Under the pieces are notes generated by a model, which had not been told where the DNA came from, did not search any database, and worked only from the letters and a program-made list of their open reading frames with translations. Position numbers and translations under genes: made by a program. Positions 1 to 8,405 of a stretch of DNA of 64,000 nucleotides are shown here, in pieces. The first letter of the stretch is position 1. Every line of letters begins with the position of its first letter. Source of the DNA: Chondrosia reniformis (taxonomy: Eukaryota > Porifera > Demospongiae > Chondrillida > Chondrillidae); NCBI GenBank assembly GCA_947172415.1, contig OX359193.1, positions 2,288,501 through 2,352,500 on the forward strand. Reading direction: 5' to 3'.

Positions 1-52
1 ACTTAACAGTAGTTACACTGTTTCAGTAACAGGTGCCATACATTACCAGTAG

Positions 53-1138
53 CTACATAGCAGTGTTAACAGCACAAATGACATCTTTGTGGTTCATGGT
101 GAATGTCATTTCTGGAGCACAAAGCAGCTTGTCCTCAATCTCTTCACCATTCAGGCCATCTGCAATCTTCTCCACTACCTCATCAAACGAAGTGACTTTG
201 TACTCGTGCCCGTTGCCATCTTTAATTACAAAGCGTGCAGTACGACTTCTATTGGACTTGCTCATCTTTGCCTTAGCCTCACACTTGGAACATTTCCCAA
301 TCGACTCGCTCAAAGCAATGACCTTTGCCCTGCATGTGCGGCAGCTGTCATACATGTCACACTTTTCCACATGAACAATCTCTCCTTTCACTATCTTTAC
401 TCCAACTGAATCATCAGCATCCTCTTCCACGACCTCTCCTATGTCTTCAACTTCTTCTATAGCAGAATTCTCAGATAAGGACAGATACTTTGCACCGCTG
501 AAACTCCTTATTGTTACATTACAAAACTTGTACGAACAGCCCACCTTCACCACTCCCACATCTTTCTCCCAGGCAACACCTCTAATGACACCAGTACCAT
601 CAGCCAACACAAAGGCTTCCTTTTTCAATGTGATACTCCTCGCCTTAACATGCACCATTTCAGAAGTTTCAATGGACACAACTTTCCCACTCACTGACAC
701 ATGCTGGTTGACAGCAAGATGCTTAACTTCTTCCAGGCACTTAACATCTACTACCCCAGACACACTCAACACAGCTGCCTCTTTATCAACCCTAAACTTC
801 TTTGCTGAAGGCTTCACACTGCTCCTGCAGCCTGCAACTATCTCCAGAGTCTCACCTCCAGACATCTTGCTCCTTTTAATACAACAATTCACTAGCTCCA
901 CTCCTTTGCCGCTCTTCCTAAACCTGTCCAAATCACTTCGCAATTTGGGCTCGAAAGAAACCATTCGCACTGTCTTTTTACCGTCGCTCAACTGCCCTTC
1001 AAAGTACCGCACTCCTGCTTTACCACGGCTGTCCTTGACAGGTGACAACTCGCCAACTACCACGCCATGGACTGTTGCGCCCTGACTCTCACACACCTCC
1101 GAAGTGTCCATTCCGCTACACTTGCCCGCCATTGCCAA
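53..1138 (-). CDS. Replication protein A-like OB-fold protein, single exon
   Basis: Intact 361-residue frame. Seen: a basic/hydrophobic beta-rich N-terminal half compatible with one OB fold (about residues 20-110), a second OB-like region (about 130-225), an acidic linker (EEVEDIGEVVEEDADD), then a zinc-ribbon-like cysteine set (CDMYDSCRTC ... GKCSKC, about residues 260-286) followed by a third beta-rich stretch. OB folds plus a CxxC/CxxC ribbon are the layout of the RPA1 C-terminal ssDNA-binding region, so ssDNA binding is inferred. It is about half the length of a true RPA70 and lacks introns, so it is more likely a lineage-expanded or transposon-associated RPA paralogue than the replication subunit. 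The start is the first Met of the frame; a second Met lies at residue 3. The long plus-strand frames here are antisense shadows. Confidence 0.6.
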   Translation of the reverse strand: MAMAGKCSGMDTSEVCESQGATVHGVVVGELSPVKDSRGKAGVRYFEGQLSDGKKTVRMVSFEPKLRSDLDRFRKSGKGVELVNCCIKRSKMSGGETLEIVAGCRSSVKPSAKKFRVDKEAAVLSVSGVVDVKCLEEVKHLAVNQHVSVSGKVVSIETSEMVHVKARSITLKKEAFVLADGTGVIRGVAWEKDVGVVKVGCSYKFCNVTIRSFSGAKYLSLSENSAIEEVEDIGEVVEEDADDSVGVKIVKGEIVHVEKCDMYDSCRTCRAKVIALSESIGKCSKCEAKAKMSKSNRSRTARFVIKDGNGHEYKVTSFDEVVEKIADGLNGEEIEDKLLCAPEMTFTMNHKDVICAVNTAM

Positions 1139-1566
1139 AATCCACTTTCGCCGTCTGTCTCAGTGGCACCTTGAGCCGAGTTGCCTACTGCGTTGCCATG
1201 CCGCACACTTAACACATCCACATAGCTACACTGCGTGGCAAGTACACAATTCCGACCATAGATAGTTCCGATGAACATTCCCCTCCATTTTTCAGATTGC
1301 GCCATCACGCTCAGGCTCGCCCCCACGATGATCATCATCTGCCTAGTATAATTATATTATTTACCGTAGGAAAGGTTCCCGTTGTGACGTCATAACGCAT
1401 CATCCTACAAAAATGGCCGATTTTACAAAAGTCGGTGCCAGAAGTGGAGACTTTTCGACTGTTTGCGATTGATTTGGACAAATTTCACTATCATAGTCAT
1501 TCTAAAGTTTATGTTCCTCATCGATTTAGACAAAAAAATTTCATGTCATAGGACCTTTAAGAGATT
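1139..1566. other. 5' flank of the RPA-like gene
   Basis: No gene recognised. A minus-strand frame at 1057-1338 overlaps the start of the RPA-like gene but shows no domain. It probably represents 5' leader. The segment should contain that gene's promoter; no TATA box or initiator can be assigned with confidence. Confidence 0.3.
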
Positions 1567-1985
1567 TTATGTTCTTGATGGAGGCTGGCCATTTTTCCTT
1601 ATGGATCTACTGGTGGCAATGGAGAATGTTTTGTTGGTTAGAAGGTAAGAAAATAAGTCTACACTGGAGCAAAAGTTGTCAAAAAAGATCCAATAAGACT
1701 TATTCAGCTGGGGTGAAGACAATGATTTTACTACCTTTCTGTCATCAGTGCTAGCTTCAGATGCCCCAGTGTAAACAGAAAAAATGAATGTGTAGCCGTT
1801 GCTTAAATCGCATAGGCTCCAAACTTTAAAACCCCTTATTGTTGGTTTCATGGGCATATATTGTTTCATGCTGCTTCTCCCCTTGAACCCAACCATTTCC
1901 TCCTCAATAGATATATACCCCACAGTGAGGGCATATTCCTTCATACAGTTATTCTTTACGGTATCTAAAAGAGCCCTCAAGTATG
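1567..1985 (-). pseudogene. piggyBac transposase fragment (central catalytic part)
   Basis: The 137-residue frame carries the piggyBac DDE-domain signature FKGRSSMKQYMPMKP, then FKVWSLCDLSNGY (second catalytic Asp retained) and WIFFDNFCSS (third Asp region). It ends at a sequence like the family's TVRKNRKGLP block (TSRSIRKNGQPP). The first catalytic Asp, normally in an IDE-type context before FKGR, reads IEEEM here, so it is Glu. N- and C-terminal parts and terminal repeats are missing. It abuts a Tigger-like fragment at about 1985. The family identity is clear; the copy is judged inactive because it is truncated. Confidence 0.8.
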
Positions 1986-2009
1986 AAGCCTGTCATAGCC
2001 TGGGTCTCC

Positions 2010-2739
2010 CTTGCTACCATTTTGGTATTGATGGGGATAAGTGCTTTCAACCAAACCTGAGAGAGCAGGAAGTTGAAGTTAAATTAGGTGATGACCTTTC
2101 CAGGATTTGTTTGCAAAAAATGGTGGCACACATTTGTCCATTGGGCCTTGTGTGGTTTGAAAATTCCAAGATTGTGCCTCTTGTGAGGTAACATAGCATT
2201 ACGATGTCATGGTCTCTGGCGAATCAGACAACCACTGGTTTATAATGTGTGCTGTGTCCATTCCGAAGCTGCAGTAGAGGGCGTTCAGAAACAGTATGTA
2301 CAATGAAATGTTTTACGGGTCATCCTCAAACAAGTCTGTATTGATCCAGCTGTTGTTGCTAAGCCCATACCACGATCCAGAAATTTCATGTTTATTCTAG
2401 CTGTGGTTTAAATTCTTGGTATCATAAATTATCATTGGTGGAATAGCCTGTCCAACAGCATTGGCACAAGCTACTATAGTGATTTGTCCTTTGTCCTTTC
2501 TTACCAGCCTTTCGATATCGAACCTTTTTGGAGCCTGTCTGTGCCACTTCCTTTAGGATTCTAAAGTCCAGTGGCATTCCACTTTCATCAACATTATAAA
2601 TCTGTGTTGGCTTATTGATTCCATTCATGCATGCCTTTGTATTGAAATGTACTTCCTTTTTAATAGGGTTGTATTTCAGAGGTGTTTTTATCTCTGCATA
2701 CTTTGTGTTGTTTAGATTTGAACCATTTATGGAACTCAT
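2010..2739 (-). pseudogene. Tigger/pogo-type (DDE_1) transposase, frameshifted
   Basis: Seen on the minus strand in order: IYNVDESGMPLD (first catalytic Asp), then after a frameshift near 2480 ITIVACANAVGQAIPPMII, YGLSNNSWINTDLFE, ERPLLQLRNGHSTHY (family LLLDGHSSHY, so the second Asp is Asn), and a tail with FKPHKAQWTNVCHHF. This is the DDE_1 domain of Tigger/jerky transposases. At least two frameshifts, an in-frame stop after KPVVV and the Asp-to-Asn change show decay. The CENP-B-like DNA-binding N-terminus is not found in 2740-3000. The 3' end runs directly into the piggyBac fragment. Confidence 0.8.
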
Positions 2740-3585
2740 TTTGACTTTAACCTGACTTTTATACTTTCTAACTGCAACTTAGCATAAAAGTCCTATTAGA
2801 CGATGTCACTTATTGAACATTTACATAGTGTATACCCATGGATTGGCAGTAGAGCTTTGACTCTTCACAGTGAGTTTTGTAGTAAAACTTCATAATTGCT
2901 TAGGAAAATGCTTTGGAAAAATTTGTATATAAGAACTTTCAATGTGCTTCCTGAAGTTAGAACAATTAACAATTAATTTTTAGAAAAAATTAGTTTGTAA
3001 ATGAATGAAACAGCTATTCAACTGAATTTGTAAAGTATAAAGTGTTGCATGGAAGTTACAGCTTGAGGATATAAGAAGGAATTGAGGTAGACAGATTATA
3101 TGACACATTAGACTGAAAATTGTTTAACTGGTAATCTTCAACACCATAATTTCTATGTATCTGGAGTGACTCAGAATTCTTCTTTTTTGGAGAATTATCT
3201 ATGCTAACAATTTCCTTTCCTATCACCTCTTCAATTGATTGTATTTATTCATGACTTGTCTCTAGGTTTGGTCTGCTTGGCTTGGAGGTGTTTTCTATAT
3301 GCCTTTGTATGTTGCTTTTATTTAAGTTTTCTTCTTTTTTAAAGTAAGAATATGGTCTGGATGCTTTGATAATACTTCACTTATGGTACAAATCAGCAAA
3401 ACCTGAACGTCTAACAGGCGTTCCAGTGTACGTAGGCATTGCCGTATTTAATTTCATTCTAGAAAAACGGGATTAATGCATTTAAAAGGCCGTTCAAAGT
3501 CTGTCCGTGCATTCTTCCCTAAGGTGTAAATGTACACACTAAAATGCTATGATTGGTATGAAAGCTTTTGTCATATAGAGAAGAA
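2740..3585. other. Unassigned AT-rich DNA
   Basis: No coding similarity, RNA gene or terminal repeat recognised on either strand. It may include decayed flanks of the Tigger-like copy. Confidence 0.3.
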
Positions 3586-3740
3586 TCAAAATTGGCAGGA
3601 AAAGATGCCTATAAATGAAGACACCTTTAAGACCAACATCAGTCACTGAAGAAGAACCCAGGTTCGAAACGTCTGGCAGAATGAAAAATCAAAACACTGT
3701 GTATCTAGATGCTCCCAAAATCGAAAGATGACCCTTTCCA
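3586..3740 (+). repeat. Penelope-like element 3' end (5'-truncated solo tail) with hammerhead-like core
   Basis: This stretch matches, in opposite orientation, the region 3' of the Penelope-like coding sequence at 25385-25520: shared blocks include GATGCCTATAAATGAAGACA, CACTGAAGAAGA, and a distal block with ATCTAGATGCTCCC next to a TCGAAAGATGA-like string. It holds CTGAAGA (3646-3652), the hairpin GAACC/GGTTC (3654-3665) and GAAAC (3666-3670), i.e. the order of a hammerhead catalytic core with one extra A before stem II. Penelope-like elements are known to carry hammerhead motifs in their terminal repeats. Confidence 0.65.
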
Positions 3741-4435
3741 AAGATATGGAATAGGATTTGACAATAGTTATGAATTCGATTTAAGCACTGGTTTATTCAG
3801 TTTATGTTAAGCAACAAATTGGTGATCTTAAATACTGAAATCGTTCTCTGATATTTTTATTGCGTCATCTTCTCCACACTTAACACCAAATTGATACTAA
3901 AAGTGTCAAATATTTCTGTTTATCGCATTATAATATTAGCCCAAAGGCGTCCGTTTTATTGAACTGAAAAAGAGTACTTAGCCATCCCAAACACATTCCA
4001 AAACCCATACGCTCTACCATCCGTGCACCCATTCAACATTCCGTTTTGAATTGTGGACCTGGTGTAGCTAATAAAGCAGCTTCTGGAGACAGGTGCCTAA
4101 GCAGGTACTTTTCGCATCAAGGTGGAACAGTGCTGCTGGTCATAGGGTTTGTATAACAGTTATTACCTGATGGATGAGAAGTCTCTGTAGAGGAGCAAGG
4201 AAGAATTCTAAAAGCCTGAAATTTTTATACAACTCCAATTAATCCTAGCTGAACACTAATAAGGCTCTCTTGGTTCATAGCCCACTGCCTTAACTGAATG
4301 TAAGTATTAAGCTGTAAGATATCTCTTTGTATAGCTGCAGTATATATGTACTGTCAATTAGATTGAAGTGGTTTGAGGTACGTGCTATTCATGTTGATTG
4401 TTAAGAATGTGTAGTATTTTAATTGATTCTGGTTG
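3741..4435. other. Unassigned DNA
   Basis: No gene or structured repeat recognised. Confidence 0.3.
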
Positions 4436-4545
4436 TGTATATACAGTACAAGTTACAATAATATATATATATAGTATATTGTAACTTGCACTGTATATAA
4501 ATGCTTCCATCTTATATATATATATATAAATGCTTCCATCTTATT
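4436..4545. repeat. Inverted repeat around (TA)n plus short tandem copy
   Basis: TATACAGTACAAGTTACAAT at about 4438-4460 is answered by ATTGTAACTTGCACTGTATA at about 4478-4498, around an AT run. A direct duplication of TATAAATGCTTCCATCTTA follows. The GTAACTTGCACTGTATA end recurs at about 17339, 21270, 29330, 40783 and 55585, so it marks the end of a dispersed element family. Confidence 0.6.
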
Positions 4546-4767
4546 TGTTTCATGCAGTTTAAGGTTTAAGTAGTGTGGCAGATTAACTGGGGACGGATTA
4601 ACAAATGTTCACTGTATGTGTATAGAAGGTTTCAGTACTTTTTTCTGATATACAGTACATGCGGAAAATTTGTGTAAAATCGAAGCATCAAACTTCGCTA
4701 CTACCAATGGAGTAACTTCTTTGCAATTGCCTTGGAAGTTCGGCTGAACTTAGGCAAAACTTCGATG

Positions 4768-5366
4768 TACAGTGGTGATTGAAAGTAATTAGCAAGTTCC
4801 CAAGAGCATCTTGCACCCACACGAGTGGCCTCTCCAGCGCTTGAGAGGCATCTCATCCCCTCGCAACACATCACCTTGCACATTTACAATTCGTCTAAAA
4901 TCGTCAAACATAATGATTTAAAACCGTCATTAAGGCGCAAGGTGTTTTTGGAACTTAACTCTAAATGTTATGGCAGCGAAAAATCTAATTTCCATGAAGT
5001 GGCTTGAGTCGCGAGACAAAGGAAAAGTGCACAAAGCGCATAGGACATCTTCCAGACCGGCTAAAGTCTTGCAATCCTTTGCCAGCTTCCCATCGTTGAA
5101 TCCACCTGCGGACAGATTCTACTTTTGTTGTACCGTCTTTTTCTCCTAAGATACCAACGATTTCATCCATAAGTTTTCCATCCGTCTTAAAACGAATAAT
5201 TCTCTGGCAAACGTAATCACTTAAGCGACAAGGCATTCTTCAAGTGCAAAATGAGATAAAATAACGTGATTACACTAGCGAAGAATTATTATATTTCGCC
5301 TTTAATGTGTTAACGAGATGCAAGCGCTTTCGAGGAACACACTTAATACTTTCAATCACCACTGTA
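4768..5366. mobile_element. Tc1/mariner-derived element with TIRs
   Basis: Terminal inverted repeats of 19 bp: TACAGTGGTGATTGAAAGT at 4768-4786 and its complement at 5348-5366, both with TA at the outer end as in Tc1/mariner insertions. About 600 bp long. It contains a short transposase relic on the minus strand, so it is an internally deleted, non-autonomous copy. Confidence 0.75.
4985..5236 (-). pseudogene. Tc1/mariner transposase helix-turn-helix remnant
   Basis: Eighty-three residues beginning MPCRLSDYVCQRIIRFKTDGK and including VRRWIQRWEAGKGLQDFSRS, the pattern of the N-terminal paired-type HTH of Tc1/mariner transposases (strand-separated helices followed by a G-x-L-x-D-x-x-R-S-G-R type linker). 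No DDE domain follows. It lies inside matching TIRs, which supports the assignment. Confidence 0.65.
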
Positions 5367-5399
5367 ACTTAATGAAATTAAATAGTCACCTCATGGAAT

Positions 5400-5905
5400 T
5401 ACATTATCTTATTTTAGGTTTATGATTAAAGAGACTTTTATCAATTTGCACTGTCTTCCCTGGTCTACCCAATGGGATGGGTGTTGATAATAACTTCTTT
5501 GAGCAGACTTCACGCAGTCACGGGTAAACTGCACAAGCAGTACTCTCAGTAATTACAAGAGACTCTGCAGTTACAGTCACCATGTGCTCACATGACCAGT
5601 GGTGAATCAACGGTAACCATTTCTTCAATGTCAACTTGGATTTTGTAAAGAAGCTTCCTTCCCTAATTGAACATCCTTTGTTACACATAGGACACCTCCA
5701 TCTAAGTTATATTATAATTAATTTGTTAATTATTTCTATTTTGAAGAAAATATTACATTGTCTTTTTGTACCTGTATCCATTTCAAACATCATTTCTGAT
5801 GGTGGGTACCATAGCAGTATTGCATCTGGAACTTTCCCTGCAACTTGCAAACAAGTGCTTGGACTGCATCCAGTGAATCAAATCATCTTGTGAGCCAAAA
5901 GCAAA
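5400..5905 (-). pseudogene. Merlin/ISXO2-like (IS1595-type) transposase fragment
   Basis: Read on the minus strand this gives RWRCPMCNKGCSIREGSFF, KLTLKKWLPLIHHW, LREVCSKKLL and GRPGKTVQIDKSLFNHKPK. These match the order in Merlin/ISXO2-like transposases: zinc-ribbon WRC..C...CS.R.GSFF, helical KWL...HW, and the first catalytic Asp in VQIDES (here VQIDKS). An upstream piece (LIHWMQSKHLFASCREVPD, about 5890-5830) looks like the preceding N-terminal block. One in-frame stop precedes LREVCS. The rest of the DDE domain is missing at 5400, so this is a truncated relic. Confidence 0.7.
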
Positions 5906-7489
5906 TTCTCTACCTTCCACTAACCGTTTAACCACCGCTTCCAACAAGGGCGCGTGCCTGGTAACCGGTAACCGCTGTAAGCTTTAGCCGGAAAAACACA
6001 TGGAAGAAATTTATAGCCCTGTGTCGTCCTCAGTTGTAGTCTCGAAGTGAGACGATTTTTGTAAAGACAACTTTCTTTTTTCGAGGAGATAAAAGGCAAA
6101 AGAAATCGACAATCATTGCAAACGGTGAGCGCTCATAATTCTTTTATGGTTAGTAAAGTACGTATTGATGGACTATAATAATATTATTCTCTCTAAGTGA
6201 AACGTCACTACACTTTACTGTACCTGACACTGCACTAATAATAGTAGACACGAATGGGCATATGTTTAAGTCCATCACCGAGGCAATTTTGACAAAAGAA
6301 AGCCTAGAATAATCAGTGGTTGTTATATATGAAAAGGGGCCCTAATGGTGAATTAAAATCATTGGAAAACCCTCTCTCGCTTTAGGAAGGGCACTGTTCC
6401 TACATATAACGGCCCACTTGTCTATATATACATTAAAACAATCGTATTTATCTTTAGTTGTTGTTGTAATTATTTCTGTCAATATGTTAAAGCGAAAAAA
6501 TGATTAGGAAGCTTACCAAAGCATCAAAAACGTCTAATTCAATGGGACAGCTGTTAGAAAGCTCTCCTAAGACAGAAGCAGACACTATAAATCCGAACTT
6601 CCGCAGCCGAATTTTCATTTACTTTCCTTTTTAACTCCCGCATATCAGAAATTACATCGGTAATTTGATGTCATCATATCTCAGTAGTTTCCTATAGCGA
6701 CACCCAGGTTAAAGTGTATCAAAAGACTCTTACGTAAGTGTGCTCTAAGTTACCTTGCTGACAGGTTCATTGCGCTTAAGAATGAAGTGGCAGAGGCACA
6801 TGAAATTCTAACGGTAAGTCTGTCGCATCAATGTGGCAGCGGCGTTCAAGGGTCTGTATTTTCTGTCGCATACAGGCGACAGTGGCAGTTAATCAGTTAA
6901 GGACATTTTTGCAACAAGTACCGTGCTGAAATCAACCGTCTTACATATGAATTATAATTAATGATATCAATCAAATTAAACATTTGAAAATCTTGAACAT
7001 TCAGTCAACTCAAAAGCTTACATACGGGATATGGCGGGAAAAATCTTGACATACACTTTGAAAATTGATGGCGTTTAACACCCACCAAAAGTGGTGGGTT
7101 AACTCTGTCCCTGCTGACCAACCACTATGTGGTTGGTAACAGCCACCAAGCTGGCATTTATGAGTGTTAATTGATGGTACCCTCCAGGTTTCTCCTAGAT
7201 TGAAAATGAATGCTTAATTAGTGCTTGCAAATTATTTAACTAAATTCATAGCTGTCCATTTAATTAATCATAAATATATTTTATTAAAATGCATACAATA
7301 TATAAATACAAAACCAGTCGCGTAGCCAAGATAATTGTGATTGTGGCAAGAGAGCTATATTAGAAAATGAATTAGTTCTGCTTATTGCTGTTGTTACACT
7401 ATAGAAAATACCTTCAGGTTACTGTTACATCGTTTCCCCATTATTTTAGCTTCCTAACTTTTCGCGTGCTTGAGGTGGTCATATTTATG
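5906..7489. other. Long stretch without recognised gene
   Basis: No coding similarity seen. Two small hairpins occur together at about 7080-7135 (CCCACCAAAAGTGGTGGG and ACCAACCACTATGTGGTTGGT). A GGTAACCGGTAACCGC motif at about 5960 resembles one near 55680. Nothing else can be supported. Confidence 0.3.
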
Positions 7490-7990
7490 ATGTCATTCAA
7501 TGATGTCACTCCTTTGGAACAAATGCAAATGGCTATGCGGAAGCGCAATCAGGGAACTCTGGACAGCTTCCTTGGAGCTAAGAAAAGGTGCCAATTATTT
7601 GCCCCATGAGTGTAGGATGATCAAGTAAAATAGCATGAAAATGATGAATGCAATAGCTGTAGAGCTAGATGTCAAGAGATCTGTGACATAGCTAGCCAGT
7701 TGAACCTCCTTAGAGCAGTCTTAATCCTGTATTTTTAGCTGTGAAGATAGAGAACATGTGCAAGAAGAGCATTAAAACTCTGGTGGCCAAGAATGCGGTT
7801 CCAGTGGGTCCATCAGCAACTGCCTGTGGTTCAGGTAGTTGCATTTCTTCTACACTCCCAGCTACAATAGTTTCTACTACAGCAGCCCAAACTGCAGCAC
7901 AGTTTCCTAGAGTCTGTGAAGTACTTCTTCGGAAGGATTTGTCAGACACTCAAAAAGTAGAGATCATGCTAAATGTTGCCACTTTCAGCC
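7490..7990 (+). other. Possible spliced N-terminus of a transposon or zinc-finger protein
   Basis: A first exon could encode MQMAMRKRNQGTLDSFLGAKK followed by GTGCCA. A second could start after TTTTTAG at about 7738 and run open for about 80 codons (VPVGPSATACGSGSC ... QFPRVCEVLLRKDLSD). The basic-Gln-Thr-Leu-x-x-Phe start resembles N-termini of some hAT-type proteins. No catalytic domain follows and I cannot name it. Confidence 0.25.
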
Positions 7991-8024
7991 CACCTTCTTC
8001 GTGCGAATTCCCCAGCATAGCTAG

Positions 8025-8348
8025 TCAGTTACATACTTGCTTTGAATTCTCACTCACCGATTGCGAATTTGCTGCTAGATCATGATCACTGCCAGGATGG
8101 CCTTTAGAACCACCATTGTCAGCTTCTAATAAAGACTGGTCACCATCTCGCGTGTCAATAACAAAAGAATCGTCATTCGCGTCGCTTGTACCCCGTTTCA
8201 GATCCTGCTCCTTCTGCCACTCCTTCGTGGTCGAATTGAAATAGGTGCGCCTGTGCAGCCAAAAGGTCCTCTTCGCCACAGACTGCTCGCAGTGAGGGCA
8301 AAATACTCGGCCATCTGTGTCCAGTAGCCTCTTCTTCGCTGGCAACAT
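8025..8348 (-). CDS. Partial protein with N-terminal CxxC...H zinc finger (transposon-type)
   Basis: A 107-residue frame starts MLPAKKRLLDTDGRVFCPHC and continues SVAKRTFWLHRRTYFN, then an acidic Asp/Ser-rich stretch. CPHC...H(x3)-spaced fingers followed by acidic linkers open Plavaka-type transposase proteins; the plus-strand example at 34753 has CPCCNRLVSKSTIKRH in the same place. No downstream transposase domain is found on this strand, so it is a truncated N-terminus. It ends where the divergent retrotransposon at 8.4 kb begins. Family assignment is inference from layout. Confidence 0.45.
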   Translation of the reverse strand: MLPAKKRLLDTDGRVFCPHCEQSVAKRTFWLHRRTYFNSTTKEWQKEQDLKRGTSDANDDSFVIDTRDGDQSLLEADNGGSKGHPGSDHDLAANSQSVSENSKQVCN

Positions 8349-8405
8349 CTCGGTGCGAGTCAGCCGGCTAACGATCGACCACGTGCACAGGGATCACTTC
8401 TCACC

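Noticed and set aside
441-1085. 214-residue plus-strand open frame
   Set aside because: Antisense shadow of the RPA-like gene; Thr/Ser/Leu-rich with no recognisable feature.
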